Origin: Berberis thunbergii
Taxonomy: Eukaryota; Streptophyta; Magnoliopsida; Ranunculales; Berberidaceae
NCBI GenBank assembly: GCA_003290165.1
Contig: QNQO01000458.1
Span: 372,001 to 436,000, forward strand
Length of the DNA: 64,000 nt
Reading direction: 5' to 3'
The notes beneath the pieces are model-generated. The model made no database searches. It saw only the letters and a program-made list of their open reading frames with translations, and was not told the origin of the DNA. Within the stretch, counting starts at the first letter, position 1. Each line of letters opens with the position of its first letter. The position numbers were made by a program, and so were the translations under genes. Below are positions 47,612 to 60,940 of the stretch, piece by piece.

Positions 47612-48138
47612 TGATGCCTGATTTCAGAGCTCCACTTATCTGAAAGAGATTTCTCAAGAGGGCTTTTCACTCGTTCATCATGTGTTTTGGTTTTGCTCTT
47701 GTTTCGGATAAGGAACTTGTTAATTGTACACATAGGATCCGTTTTCACACTATAGGAAAAAGTTATGCACACCCAATTGTTCATTACACACCATACGATG
47801 TGAAAAAACAAACTTTGGAGAAACTATTTTTGTAATTTCAGCCTTGCTTGGTTCATCACTTCATTGTGTAAGTCCATCATAAATGAAAATTATTTGATTT
47901 GGACATGTTTTTTCCAAAACAAGTAAAATTTTCATTTCATTTTCAATGTGCTTGGTGGTAAATAAAAAATATTTGGGATAAAATAAAAGATGCCAAAATT
48001 TAATATTTTATTAATTCATATTTTCATATTCTAATCGTATGACATGGAACCAACCAAGCGCACTAAAAGAGAAATTTCAGCAAATTAAATGCATTTACAA
48101 CATATTTGCAGTAAACCAAGCAGGGCCTCTCACGTGAA
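47612..48138. other. 5' flank of the bL17c gene
   Basis: This is the upstream region. A segment at about 47715-47830 (GGATCCGTTTTCACACTA, then ACACACC and GATGTGAAAA) has a loose second copy at about 49120-49210, so it probably belongs to a dispersed repeat. No clear TATA box was chosen. Confidence 0.4.
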
Positions 48139-48787
48139 TAGGACATAAAAATGGTATAGATAAAATCGGAGATCCGCACCTAATTCAATTCCAATTAGGC
48201 ATATAAGGTTCATATAACTTATCCGAATAAGAAAACAGGTCGGATATGGATCTTCTGGTAAAAATCCATCCGGATCTGAATATATCTGGAATTATTTTTA
48301 ATCATATGTAGTTTTTTTAAAAAAAAAATTGGTGAATTTTATATACCAGAATACGTATATTAGAGTTTTATGTTGTTGTTATTTGACGTATTCACACCTT
48401 AGTTGATGTAGTTAAATTCTCATTTGAATTTTAACTCTATGTTAATTTTATGGACTACAATGTTTTGTTATATTTGTTTAACAGTTATCCTTACACTTTT
48501 TTCAATGATTGTTTGCATAAAGTAAATAGCCTATTGTTCTTTTATAATTGAATTATATATTAGGATAATGAAATTCATTAAGCCGATTTGAATTTAGTCA
48601 GCCCCAAAAAACATATCAGATCAGAATAGGGTAATTCGCATCGATCCAGGTAAAATACGATTAACCATTTTATAGATTTTCCCAGATATGGTACGAGGTT
48701 TGATTCGGATCCGAATCTCGACTAGTGTCAAATCATTTAGATCCAAATATGTATATCGGTACAAAATTCGACCATTTTTATGCCCTA
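48139..48787. mobile_element. hAT-like foldback element, about 649 bp
   Basis: The left end TAGGACATAAAAATGGTAT and the complement of the right end, TAGGGCATAAAAATGGTCG, match over 16 bases with one difference. Inner arms with TCGGATATGG and GATCCGAATC-type strings also appear in opposite orientation. Flanking octamers match at only about five of eight positions (CACGTGAA and CTCGCAAA), so the duplication is decayed or the boundary is slightly off. No coding sequence is present. Confidence 0.6.
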
Positions 48788-51700
48788 CTCGCAAACCTTA
48801 CCAGCCTCCCTCGCGAATCTCTCCATTCCCAAAATGTTTGTACCTGATGAGGTTTTCATATTTCTTTTCCCCTCACCTTTTTCACATTTAATCTCTTATT
48901 TGGAAGAGTTCTAGATGTTTTTCTCATAACATCAACAGAGAGTTGAGAGTCAACGAGGTCTTGAGACATAAACTCAAAACTGAACAAACTTGGGACCCAA
49001 ACTCAATATTGGTACAAACTATATGACCTAAAAGCAAATTTTACCCTTTTGGTTTTTGTTCTTGTTTTATTGTCCTTAATTGAGTTTTCAATAAAATATT
49101 TGTTAATAACACCCACTGGATCCGTTTTCACACTACATGAATATATATTAAAAAAATCTTAGCACGCCCATTATTTTGCTCACACAAGCATGCCATGTGA
49201 AAATAATAACTTTGCACAAAATTTTGAAACACCCTCGTTAATCTTCCCCTTCTCCATGTGTTTGTATTTGATGGAGCTTTGGATTTTTTTCTCCCTCATT
49301 CCTTCATCTCTTCACGATTGTTTGCTCGTGTCTCTTCCTCTATTCGCTCAACGCTAGATCTCGTGGGTTTCGGATATTAAAAAAAAAAAAAAAAGTTTCA
49401 GTTGAGGTTTTGGTTTCAGGACTATGGCCTACGGGTTCTACAATATATGGGGGTTTGGTAACTTTTCCTCTCCATAGATCTGAAATTTAAACCCATGAAA
49501 AACTACAATTTTTCCCCCAACACAAACATATCATCTAGTTTTATGCCAAATTTCGTTTTGGCATGAAGGACGTGTCTTAAATGCACACAAACTCATGAAA
49601 TTTGAAAATAGTAATTGTATATACAAAAATAACAACTATACTCATCATAACCCTTTTTGGAATTTATGGTATGACAAAATTTTGGTGTTTGAATGGTCTC
49701 TTAATAGAGGTGAAGAAGACAACATCTCGACTATAAATGCAGGAAACAATGTGTGTAACTAGGAAAATATCATCATAAAGTATTATGTGGGTGCATAAAT
49801 AAAAATGAAATGTTTTAAGTATGGATGAACAAAAATAAAATACAAATAAACCTAGAAAACCTCGTGTGTTTTTTATATATTTTGTCTATTTCATAGATGG
49901 ATAGCCTTTCATCATTTCGCTAATTGATATGTTTTATCCGGGTACAACAAAATAATACATAAACTCAAAACAAAATCATCCACCAAGATAGATATATTTA
50001 TTTCTTACAATGTTTAAATATGTGATGTTCAATAACACATAAATGTTACATATGTGTGTGTGCATGTATATATATATCCATACCACAAATGGATAACCTT
50101 TCGTAAATTTCGATAATTGATATGTTTTATGTGTATGTATACATATACATGTGTATCTGTATATATCTATGTGTGTGTCTATATATAGAGATTACCAACT
50201 CACATTGCCACATCATGGTATAACAATCCCCTTGGATTCTCATTGTATACCGTTGCCTCATTAAAATCTTTGTTAGTAAAATCCAATGGACAAAAATTAT
50301 ATGAATGAAAAAAGAGTACAATATTCTTCATGAATATGATGGATACACATAATGTGCCTCTTTAAAACGCTGATAGAAAAACCTAAAGGAAAAAAAAGTA
50401 TAATGCGCTCTACATAAACGTATCATGCTTTTGGATACTCCCTAAAGGGTATACTCCCCATGATGATGACTCTCTCTCATGGTAGCAAAACTTTAATTAG
50501 TTTTTTTATTAAGCCGATGCATGCCAATCTCATAAACCTATTTATGGAGTGTTGACTAGGCAGTGCTTTGGTAAAGAGATTTTCATTTGATAAAATTTAG
50601 ATGAATACACACGTCTCATTATCTTCGTATCTTATAGTTGGTTGTCCAATGAGTGAAGCTAATTGATAATTGCTTATATGTTAGGCTAATGGCTTGAACA
50701 AGACATACTCTCGCCTAGCTTCACTAATTTCCATGATTTCAAAATGTTTGAGGATGTAGTCATTTTGAAAAATAGATTTCAGAGTTTTATCGTGAAAGTT
50801 TGTGTTGGATAGCCTTACATTAGGAAATATTTGATGAGTTTGAGAATAATTTATATCATTTTGAAATAGCAAAAATATTCAATTTCTAATCTCACAAGTG
50901 ATATTTGGTGTTAATTATTAATTACGTGTGTTCAATGGGTTTAGGGTGTACAAAGTAACAAGGTTGGTGGAATCTAATGTTAATCTCTATTGGGCTTAAA
51001 AGGGCTTTATGAGAGTACCAAAAATATATGTAGTTTATAAATAAAAAGAAAGTCCTTATTTGCAGCCACATCGTGATAGATGGTGTGCCGATTTTAGCAG
51101 AGGAGATACTTTCTATGTTGCACGTCTTCTTCCCTAGATTATCACATCCATTGCAAGTCATCTAAATCAGATATTTAAATTCTTTGATTTTTCAACCTAG
51201 ATCATTTATAGATTCACCGATTTGTATTAGAGTACAGATTTGAATATGTTTTTCATGATCCAATTTTGATTTAGTTTAGACATTTATTGTTTGATTGTGC
51301 AAAATCATGTGTAGAATTCATTGTAATCTTTTTTTTTCGAAAAGTTTTGTTTGAATTGGTATATCTCTGGATTTGATTTGCGATTGCCATGTCAGTATTT
51401 ACATATTGCTTTAGTCGGTGTCTATTCATCTGTGAATAAATTGATGAATCGATAATTGTTGAGTAAAGAATCCAAAGTCAATTTTTTTTATATGATATGA
51501 TTAGTTTAAAGATCAATACTTGAAATTGATAACCCCGATTGGAATCTTCAATTTTCCCAATGTTGCGTGTATTGATTTTATTTTATTTATTATTATGATT
51601 TTGCTTATTTGTCGAGTGTATTGGCAAGGGGCGATGATCAAACCCTCGCTTGTAGACTCGACAGAAATTGGAGTCTAGCTTAAGTCTCTTTTCCAAAGCA

Positions 51701-51980
51701 AGGCTAATTTTGATAAGGGGAGATCCTTTGAGTTTAATGGGTTATCGTGAGATAGTTTTTTTCCTCAAGATGAATAGAGTAGGTTAAGGAAACCTACATT
51801 AGGTCAAAGGTGGTATGTTTTGATATATATACTTCTTATTTTCTTTTTTCTTTTGATGATAATGTTTTGTTTGTACCATTTTTGGACGTTGGCTGTAGCT
51901 CAGAATTAGAAATCCGTGATTTATCGGGTTAATTATTTTGAGTTAAATTTCATATTGACAACTAAGAATTTGACTAATAC
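48788..51980. other. Gene-free interval
   Basis: The region is AT-rich with an A run near 49380, TA/TG-rich microsatellite-like stretches at 50050-50190, and the dispersed-repeat copy at 49120-49210. A direct echo of GATATGTTTTAT flanked by similar words occurs near 49925 and 50118. No gene is recognised. Confidence 0.45.
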
Positions 51981-51984
51981 TTAT

Positions 51985-54244
51985 TTCACCTTGTCCATTC
52001 AATAAAATATCACATTGTCATGAATGTATCTGCCTCGTATGAATGTTGATTGATCCGAGCTAACCAGCCTATGAATCACTTTCTTCATCATGTTTGTCAT
52101 GATCTTAGTGATGCATTTGTACAAGACATTGCAATAGGAAATCGGCCTGTAATCAGCCAAGTAAGAAGCATTAGCAACCTTTGGAATCAAAGTAAAACAC
52201 GTAGCATTTACCTCCCCAAGCAACTTTCTGTTTTTGAAAAAATTATTTACTGCCCATGTAAAATCATTACCTACAACCCTCCATGCTATTTTGAATAATA
52301 GTGAGGAGAATCCATCAGGGCCAGGGGCCTTTTTTTTAGCCTATGGAAGCCAGTGCTTCAGTAATTTCATTCATGTTCACCTCTTGAACCAGCTCCAAAG
52401 CCTCCGCTGCATTGATTATTCATTCAGGTTGCAAACCATCTATGGTTGTTGTGTCATAGGCACTCTGTTCTCCAGCGAAAATTTCCTCAAAGTACTTAAT
52501 GCATTCAGTCTCTATATCCTTCATGTCTTTTAACTTTTCATTCTGTGTATTGTAGATTGATAGTATCTTGATTTTTTACCTCCTTTCACGCAAATGCTGA
52601 TGGAAATATGTGACATTTTCATCACCTGATAACATGTGTTTTGCTTTAGCTTTTTGCACCACTTCTAATTCTGCATTACGAGTTGCTAGTGCATACTTCT
52701 TAACTGCCATTTTTTCAGTATCTACAAGACTGGGAGTAAAAGGGTCCAACTGAAGTGAGCTTTGTGTTACCTCCATGAACTGTCTTGCTGCAATGACGCC
52801 ACCACTAGCATTAACAAAATTATTTTTTCTTCACTCCGTCAGTTGTATTTTTACTCTTTTTCATTTTTGTATGAAACAGTATGTTGCATTATCATTCACT
52901 ATCTAGCCCCATGCATATTGTACCACGACCATATAACCCTTCTCATGCACCCAATAGTTGTAAAACTTGAATGGGATAGACCCTGGATTCCTGTGCTCAT
53001 AGATGGTTCGAACAACAGGGGAGTGGTCTGAAACCCCAGGGTTGAGAAAATCCATCTCAGAACTAGGCATGTCTATTAACCATTCCTATTAATCATTGCC
53101 CTATTGAGTTTGGACATGACTCTATTTTCACCATTTTGCTTGTTACTCCATGTTAAGAAGCATCCCTTGTACTGACAATCAAAGAGGCCTAACTTCAAAG
53201 CACATTCAGCTAAATCTATAAATTGTCCTAGTCTTATCTCCTCCCCACCTATTATTTCCCGTGAGTTCAGTATCGAGTTGAAGTCCCCCAATACTGACCA
53301 TGGCAGTTTGTTATTGACTGAAAAGGTTTCAAGTTCAAGCCATAATCCCTTCCTGATAGATTGTAACTGCTACCATATACGAATGTTAAAATGCATGTGA
53401 AGCCATTAGGCCAAATAGCATTCAAAAAGACGACCTGCTCTGACTTTGAGACTACACTAATGTTCACTGCTTGAGGGTCCCAAAGAACTCAGATTCTCCC
53501 TCCCTGGACTAGGTCCTTGTTGTCCACTGCTAGCCAATCACGCACCAATTCCTTTTGAATATTTTCTTTTTTTTCACTAATGAATTTTGTGACTACCAAA
53601 CCTATAATATTGACTTAATCATCTAGACATTCAGCTTGTGAGTTTCCACCCCCCCCCCCCCCCCCCCCCACTAGGTTAGATATATCGTGTTATGTTGTAT
53701 GCTTAGGAGCTCTAGTAGTGTGAATCCTTTTAGCTGCAGGCTCAGACTCCATTATTTGTAGGACATCAAATGGATTGCTTTTGCTTTTTAGATTGTGAAT
53801 TCTAGCTTGAGACTGTGACTACTTAATGCTTCCTTTGTGGCTAGTCACATTTTCCAACCCCTTATTTGTGACTCCCTAAGAAGGTTTTGATGTTGTCTCC
53901 TTGCAGCGTCCAGTAGCTCTCACTGTGCTAGACGCACTTGGTTCTTTATCAGTCTGGCTAGATGATGCCTTATCAACCTGACTAGTTGGTGGTGTGTCCC
54001 TTACTGGATAGGTTGTTGCTTCTTGCAAACTGGCTTCTACTTCTTGCCCATTGGCTTGTCTTGCTTGCACATTGGCTTCTACTACTTGCACATCAACATT
54101 ATCTTCTACTACTTGCACTGCAGTCATCAGGTTATTATGTCCATCTCTTAGTACCTCAATTGTCTCATTCTGTAATACATGTGTTAAAAAAAATTCGGGT
54201 AGGGGTGTACTCAATAGAGGTGGTGGGGGCACATAGCCACCCAC
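51985..54244 (-). pseudogene. L1-type LINE, 3'-deleted and decayed
   Basis: On the - strand, in order: an ORF of 122 codons (54244-53876) that may be an ORF1 remnant; an apurinic endonuclease domain (VVFLNAIWPNGFTC, then MGDFNSILNSREIIGGEE at about 53290 and a GVSDHSPV block at about 53030 carrying the catalytic His); an inter-domain region (AKAKHMLSGDENVTYFHQHL at about 52620); and the start of reverse transcriptase (FTLIPKVANASYLADYRPIS, then CNVLYKCITKIMTNMMKKV and FIRGRYIHDNVIFY). The sequence ends there: the RT active site, the 3' end and the poly(A) tail are absent. Stops and frame changes occur throughout. A C21 run lies at 53649-53669. Confidence 0.85.
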
Positions 54245-54299
54245 CCTTTAAGAGACAAAACGACCCCCCCCCCCCTTCTTCTCCTTCCTTTTCTTTATT

Positions 54300-56577
54300 T
54301 TCTTTACAGTGTGCGAGGTTCCCCTTCCTCCTCTTCGTTTCCAGCGGGTTTCGTCAGTGGTTTTGGTGATTTCTTCCCCCAAAGCTCACCTCCTCCTCCT
54401 CATTTCTTCCTCTCTTCATTCCCTCTTCCTTTCTCTGTAGGTTTTTCGCAAGAAAAAAAATAATAAGTTTTCATTTGGGTTTGGGTTTGGGGTTGGATTG
54501 GTTTGATCGATTTTCATAGCTCCGATCAGACGTGGAGGGGCCTTGGTGGCGTCTTTGGGAGCCCTTAGAACCGACATGCAAGGTTGATTTTGGGGTTGGC
54601 CGAATTTTTCAAAAACATCAGGGTGCATGTTTGTTTTGAGGATTCTTCGGCAAGAATTCGGGCTTTGGGTGCATGGGTGAGCCTCACATTCGTGACTCCG
54701 GGTGTTCTTAAACCCATTTTCGGGCTGTTGTGCAGTTTGGAGGCGATCAGACCGGAGTAGGGAGGGTTTCGGCGGGGTGTTTGCCGAATTTTTATTGCCT
54801 GTAAGTTTTTCTTTCAGTCACGCGCCGCTTGTAATTTATTTATTTTTTTAGTTTTCGGCTAGTTTGCTCACCGTTTTAGAAAATTTTGTGGTCCCACATT
54901 CGTGGTTTTGCGAGTTAGGAGCTTCGATCGGTAGGAATTGGGTTTTGAAAATCCATTCCGCCCAGGTGAGTGGAATTATAATATTTATTTTGAGAAATAA
55001 TTATTTGAAATCCTGAATTTAATTTTTACATTATGCAGTCGATTGTGTATAATTGAATCCAAATCCGAAATTCAGGGTTTTCAGATATTTCGATGATTGT
55101 GTTGGTTTTTTGTGAATGAATTATGTATTAGGTTTCCTGAAAACATGATATACTTGAATAAAATCGAATAGTGAATGAATTTTGGGTGTGATTAGGCTTT
55201 GGTGTAATGACATTGGACTTGTATGTTTCGTTTTCGAGTTTGCATAGTATGTCATGTTTTACCGTGGATTTTCGAGTCTTGAGCATATATGATAATCGAC
55301 TCGAATAAATTTATTGTGGTGAATTGGGTCATGTTGGGACTCTGGCATAGTCGTGGTTTTATAAAAATTGTTGAATTATTTATGATTGCACGTTTGTTAC
55401 CTTTGGTTATGTACAGACTCGTCATTTGTGCATGTGGATAGTAGTATAAGTGTCTTTACCCCGCTATAATGTCTATTGTGCCGATGCTTAGGAGCTTGCT
55501 TGCATCGTGAATTGGATGGTGCTTGAGATGACTCGCACCTGACATTGTGGACGTTATTGCATGTGGCAAGCTTGCTGAGGTGCGGTGAACTTCCGCACGC
55601 ACTTGCCACTATAGAGTGCAGTAGGACGGGTCCCGGAGGACGTGCTTTGAAGATTACTCGCTTTCCCTCCCAGTGCGCTTGAGTTTGATTGTGTTAGGTT
55701 GGCCGTGTTAGGCTAGTCGTTCGGGATGTTTGAGTTTGTATCCTGGCAGATGGCACCCCATTAAGATACAAACGAGCCCGAAGTGGTACTGGTACACATT
55801 GTGGGATGTGTCTGGGTGAGACACATTCGTAGGGTATGCAGATACCTACGATATGAGACAGTTATACAGAATTTTTGGTTTTGACTTGATTGTTATACCT
55901 AGGAGACTAGGAATAACTATGAGATTGTCTTTATTTTCATCGTTTGATATTTACCATGTTTGAATCATGTGTAATGATCGGCATATATCCTAAACGTGTA
56001 GTTATTGTTGAATCTGAAATGCTTGTGTTGTTGCCTGAATTTAGAAATATTATCTTTATAGACACGGTGTGATTTAGACTTTAGAACTTGTTACTTATCA
56101 TTTATTGTTTGGCATGAATTTTATTTGTATATTATTCTGTTATTTGTATTTAGTTCGCTCGCACCAGCTAGCTTTGTGCTTTGCTGACCCCGCAAGGGGT
56201 GTGCTTCTATTGGAGTGCAGGCAGTGTTGGCGTTCCTGCTGAGTGTGGCACGTATGCCCCGTTTTCCGTTGTAAGCGCGTTTTGTGGTGTTAGGTCGTGT
56301 CCACCCTGTACGGGTATGTTTTGCTTCCTCTGTGTTTCAGATGTACTATATGGTTATATTAGATGTTTGTATACTGGTTTTGTCGCTATGACTCTGGCGG
56401 GGCGAATCAAATATATACTTATTTTGTTCAAATTTTATCGTAATTTTTATTTTTGTTTCATTCTCGTATCAAGAATGTGTTATATTATGATGTTGTCGTC
56501 GGTTACGATCCGCCTGTGTTACGGGTTAGTTCACGCATCAGCACGCGGCGATTCTCGTGGCGGGTCAGGGCGTGACA
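54300..56577 (+). repeat. Probable 5' LTR of the second gypsy element
   Basis: The 3' boundary is well supported: GGGCGTGACA ends at 56577, and TTGGTAACAGAGCCA follows at about 56582, close to the initiator tRNA-Met primer-binding site. The 5' boundary is not determined, because the other LTR lies outside the window and the left side abuts the LINE with C and CT tracts. The sequence is GC-richer than its flanks, without coding domains. An LTR of about 2.2 kb would be long but is known in gypsy lineages. Confidence 0.6.
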
Positions 56578-56725
56578 GAGCTTGGTAACAGAGCCATTGT
56601 TTACCGGTTCATATAGAACATCATCGTATACCACTTTCTTGAGTGAACTAGGTAGAGGAGTTAGGACTTTTGTTGTGTTGTTTGATGTATGGTATGTGTG
56701 TTTTCTTTTTCGTAGAGGTTGGGTG

Positions 56726-57772
56726 ATGGCTCGTGGTAAGAGATCCCAGGGTGAGGGATCAGGCACTGCCGGAGAGGATGTCTCTCGGGTTTTTATGGAA
56801 ATGATGACCTAGTTGGCACAGAATATGAGGCAGTGCAGTCAGTCAGAGGATCCGTTTACTCGGCGCAACAGGGATTTCGTCAGCTTGGGTGGTGAAAGAT
56901 TTGATGGTACTGGAGATTCTCTAGCTACAGATCGGTGGATCCGTAAGGTAGAGCTCATATTTGAGAGGATGGTGCTAACACCTTTACAGCGTACTGAGTT
57001 AGCAGCACACCAGTTTGACGGAGAGGCTATGTACTGGTGGGATTCAGTGAGGTAGAGCCGTGACATGTCAAAAATGTAGTGGGATACATTTTGCCAGGTG
57101 TTTGAACAACATTTTGTTCCTGATTCTGCCATAGTTGAGATAGTGGACATTTTTCTACATTTACAGCAGGGTTCTAGATATGTTTCTGAATACTTGGTCG
57201 AGTTTACACAGTTGAGCCGATATGCCACTTGTTTTATAGATACTCCAGAGAAGAAGAACATGAAGTTTTTGAGTGGTCTGAACCCGTTCCTAAGGAAACA
57301 GTTGATGGTGATGATCGATCGTCCTTTTGAGATATTAGTGGACGTCACTTTGAGTCAGGAGCGAGTGGACGCCGAGTGTAGACATGAGACTTTGGTTCGA
57401 TGAGCTAGAGGTTCAGAACGTAGTCAGAGGTTTGGCTGAGGAAGCCAGACAATTGAGCAGACACAACAGCCAGAGCGTGGCGCTGTCCACCAAAGAGACC
57501 CTGGTATAGGGGGACCAGTTAGGACCGGCAGAGAACGTAGAGGTGGCAAATGTTCTCAAGGAGATCAAAGACAGCCTAGGTGGGGTGGTCAGACAGGAAC
57601 TAGGAGCGGTTGCTTCACTTGTGGTCAGGAGAGACATGTAGCCCGTGATTGTCCAAGAGGTCAGACAAATCGATGGGAGCATGTAGTTTGTTATACTTGT
57701 GGACAATTGGGACACTTTTCTAGACTTTGCCCTCATAATAGGGATGGACCAGCACAGCAGAGGGCGCCTTAG
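56726..57772 (+). pseudogene. gypsy gag with two zinc knuckles, several stops
   Basis: It begins at ATG 56726 (MARGKRSQGEGSG). A TAG at 56810-56812 interrupts it, after which the frame continues with LGGERFDGTGDSLATDRWIR and DGEAMYWWDSVR, the retrotransposon gag core. Further stops lie at about 57053 and 57092, then a 101-codon open piece runs to 57403. Downstream, two CCHC knuckles (CFTCGQERHVARDC at about 57611 and CYTCGQLGHFSRLC at about 57689) are intact. Another TAG lies at 57770-57772. Several stops fall at codons that are usually Gln or Trp in relatives. Confidence 0.88.
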
Positions 57773-57999
57773 GGACAGTTAGCACCTGCGCCTGAAATTG
57801 GTAAGAGAGTCCCTCTCCCAGCACCGCCTGTTCGCCTAGCAGCTATTCTCGATCAAGGAAATGTTGAGGGTATGTTATTACTATTTTTTCTTGTAGTTGT
57901 GTGTGCCAGATATATAAAGATTTGTGTTATGTGCATTATGCGTAGGAAAAATTGTATGTTAGTGTGTTGTTATGTGACTCAGGATATATGTGTTGTGTG

Positions 58000-60353
58000 C
58001 CAGGTTTTGTGCATTCATCGTCTTCCCTGTTGAGGGCTCTTTTCGATACAGGAGCATCTAGGTCTTTTATTTCTAGATAGTTGGTTGTTAGAGACAACCT
58101 TGAGGTAGTGCCTTTGTCGGAGCCCTTGTGCGTTGTGTCTTCCTTGGGCAGTTCGGTTTGGTTGTGGGAATATTGTCCCCGTTTCGACTTTTCCTTGTTG
58201 GGGTACAACTTTGTGTTTGACTTTATTGTCTTGGGTTTTGAGGGCTATCATTTGATTCTAGGGATGGATTGGTTGTCCAGTCATCCGGTGATCATTGATT
58301 GCTTGCATAGGTCAGTAATGTTAGCGCCACCAGATGCTTCGCCTCGTGTGTTGGCTTGTGAGCCCGATTCGGTTTCTTTGATGTCGAGTTTTCTTAGCTC
58401 TCATGAGATTTCTTGTCCCGACACCAGTTCTGTAGAGGTTGTGTGTGAGTTCCCTAATGTCTTTCAGGAGATTCCTGGTATCCCTCCTCGTCGTGAGGTA
58501 GAGTTTCGGATTAACCTGGTTCCTGGTACTGCACCTATATCTAAATCAGCGTACAGGCTTGCACCTAAGCAATTGGAAAAGATGAAAGTACAGCTTGATG
58601 AGCTGTTCCATAAGGGGTTTATTCGTTCGAGCAATTCACATTGGGGAGCTCTAGCAATATTTGTATCCAAGAAGGATGGATCCTTGAGGATGTGCATAGA
58701 TTATCGAGATCTAAATAAAGTGACCATCAAGAATAAGTATCTATTGTTGCGAATTGATGATCTATTGGATCAGTTGAGGAAAGCCGTAGTGTTTTCACAA
58801 TTAGATTTGCAGTCTGGGTATCATCATATGAGAGTTGAGGAACATTCCGTTCCAATTCCGCTTTTCGGACCCGTTATGGCTTGTATGAGTTTCCAAGCAT
58901 GCCATTTGGATTGACAAATGCACCAGCTTTCTTCATGGATTTAATGAATAGATTGTTCAGTCCGTACTTGGACAAGCTTGTGGCAATCTTCATTGACGAT
59001 ATCTTAGTGTACTCAAGGAGTTTAGAGAAGCACAGAGAGCACCTTCGCATGGTTTTGCAGACACTTAGAGAAAATCAGTTGTATGCGAAGTTCAGTAAGT
59101 GTCACTTCTGGGAGCCTAAAGTTCGATTTCTCGGGCATGTCATTTCCAGTGGAGGTATTGCAGTGGATCCCGAGAAAGTCGAAGCAGTGAAGTCTTGGAG
59201 ACGACCGAGTAGTGTGACGGAGATTTGTAGTTTTCTAGGTTTGGCTGGTTTTTACCGACTATTTATCGAGAAGTTTTCCTTGATTGCGGCACCACTCACT
59301 CAGTTAACTAGGAAGAATGTTCCTTTTGTATGGTCAGAAAAGTGTGAAGAAGCGTTTGAAACTTTGAAGCTTCGGCCGACTTGTGGTATTTACTGATGCT
59401 TGCTGTATAGGATTGGGTGGAGTGTTGATGCAAAACAAGAAGGTCGCAGCCTATGCGTATCGACAGTTGAAACCACACGAGCGGAGATATGCGACACGTG
59501 ATTTAGAGTTGGCAGCCGTAGTCTTTGCTTTGAAGATATGGAGACATTATCTATATGGTGAGAGGTTTGAGTTGTTCACAAATCACAAGAGTTTGAAATA
59601 CCTATTCACTCAGAGGGAATTGAATATGAGGCAACAACGATAGGTTGATTTCCTTAGCAGCTATGACTTCGAGATACAGTATCAGCCTGGTAGGGCCAAT
59701 GTGGTTGTCGATGCCTTGAGTAGGCGACATGCAGTGATGGCAACCATGATGATTCAGGAGTATCGAACACTTGAGACATTAGTTTCATTTGCAGTTCAGC
59801 GTACTATCAGTATAGAGGGCAGCATGATAGCAGGTTTAGCAGTTTATCCATCGTTGATCAGTAGAGTGGTGGAGAGACAAACCTTTGATCCAGTGATTAC
59901 GAGGCAGATAACAGATTTGGTAGTAGACACATTGGATGAGTGCCCTACCGATTGGTCGGTGGGTTCAGATGGAGGGTTGCGGTTTCGTGGGCGGCTTTGT
60001 GTTCCGTCTGATGAGGAGTTGCGAAAAGATATCTTATAGGAAGCTCATAGATCTCGTTTCACTACTCATCCCGGTGGAACAAAGATGTATCGAGATTTGA
60101 GACGTTCTTTCTAGTGGCATGGCATGAAGAAAGACATTGGAGAGTTTGTGGCACGGTGTGCGACTTGTCAGCAGGTGAAAGCCGAGCATCAGAGTCCATT
60201 TGGGTTATTGCATCTATTGGATATCCCAACGTGGAAGTGGGAGTATATCACTATGGATTTCATCGATGGACTTCCACGGTCAAGGAAAGGTAATGAGTCA
60301 ATATGGGTCATTGTTGATCGGTTGACGACGTCTGCACATTTCATTTCTGTTAG
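58000..60353 (+). pseudogene. gypsy pol, interrupted in integrase by a CACTA element
   Basis: The protease has LFDTGASRSFIS (about 58040) followed by a TAG, then [22 protein letters not shown] includes [36 protein letters not shown] and the active site [11 protein letters not shown] (about 58990). A frameshift lies near 58855 and a small deletion with frame change near 59370. RNase H has [16 protein letters not shown] and [20 protein letters not shown]. Integrase has GLAVYPSL upstream, the zinc region (CATCQQVKAEH at about 60155) and MDFIDGLPRSRKGNESIWVI with the first catalytic Asp. The sequence stops at 60353 where the CACTA terminus begins. Stops also lie at 59641, 60037 and 60112. Confidence 0.9.
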
Positions 60354-60940
60354 CACTACAAGAAAAGTGTTCATTGATAGCTTTAGTTTATAGCGTTTTT
60401 GTGAAAACCGCTATAAGTGACCGAATTCATCAAAGCCAATTAAAATTGGAACCGCTATAGACCAAAAGCCGCGCGGGAAGTGAAAAAAGAAGCGCGAATT
60501 GCTTCTCAAAAGCCTCGCGGGAAGTGAAAAAATGAAATGCACGAATTGCTTCTCAAAAGCCTCGCTCGATTCCACTTCAACATCAAAGGTATGCCGCTCA
60601 GTCTTTCTCCCTCAGTCTCGCTCTCCTCCCCCGTCAATCGCAGCAGATCGGAGAGGCATTTTTCTTCTCCAAAGGTATGCCGCTCTACAAGCGAGAGTGA
60701 GGGAGAGAGAAATCTAGGGAGAGTAAGAGAAATCAAGAGCGAGAGTGAAAGAGTGAGGGAGAGAGGAATTGAGCGAGAGAGAGATCCAGGGAGAGCGATG
60801 CCGCTCTTCTTCAGTCCAAAGGCACGCCGCTTTTCTTCAAACCAATGGCACGCCGCTCAAGCGAGAGTGAGAGAGATCCAGGGAGAGGGAAAGAGTGAGG
60901 GTGAGAGAAATCGAGAGATCGAGAAATAGAGATCTAAGTG

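Noticed and set aside
53876..54244. 122-codon ORF as an independent gene
   Set aside because: It lies directly upstream of the LINE endonuclease in the same orientation, so an ORF1 remnant is more likely. It shows no known domain.
56181..56588. 135-codon ORF within the gypsy LTR
   Set aside because: It is Cys/Val/Tyr-rich with no domain and sits in the LTR; most likely a chance frame.
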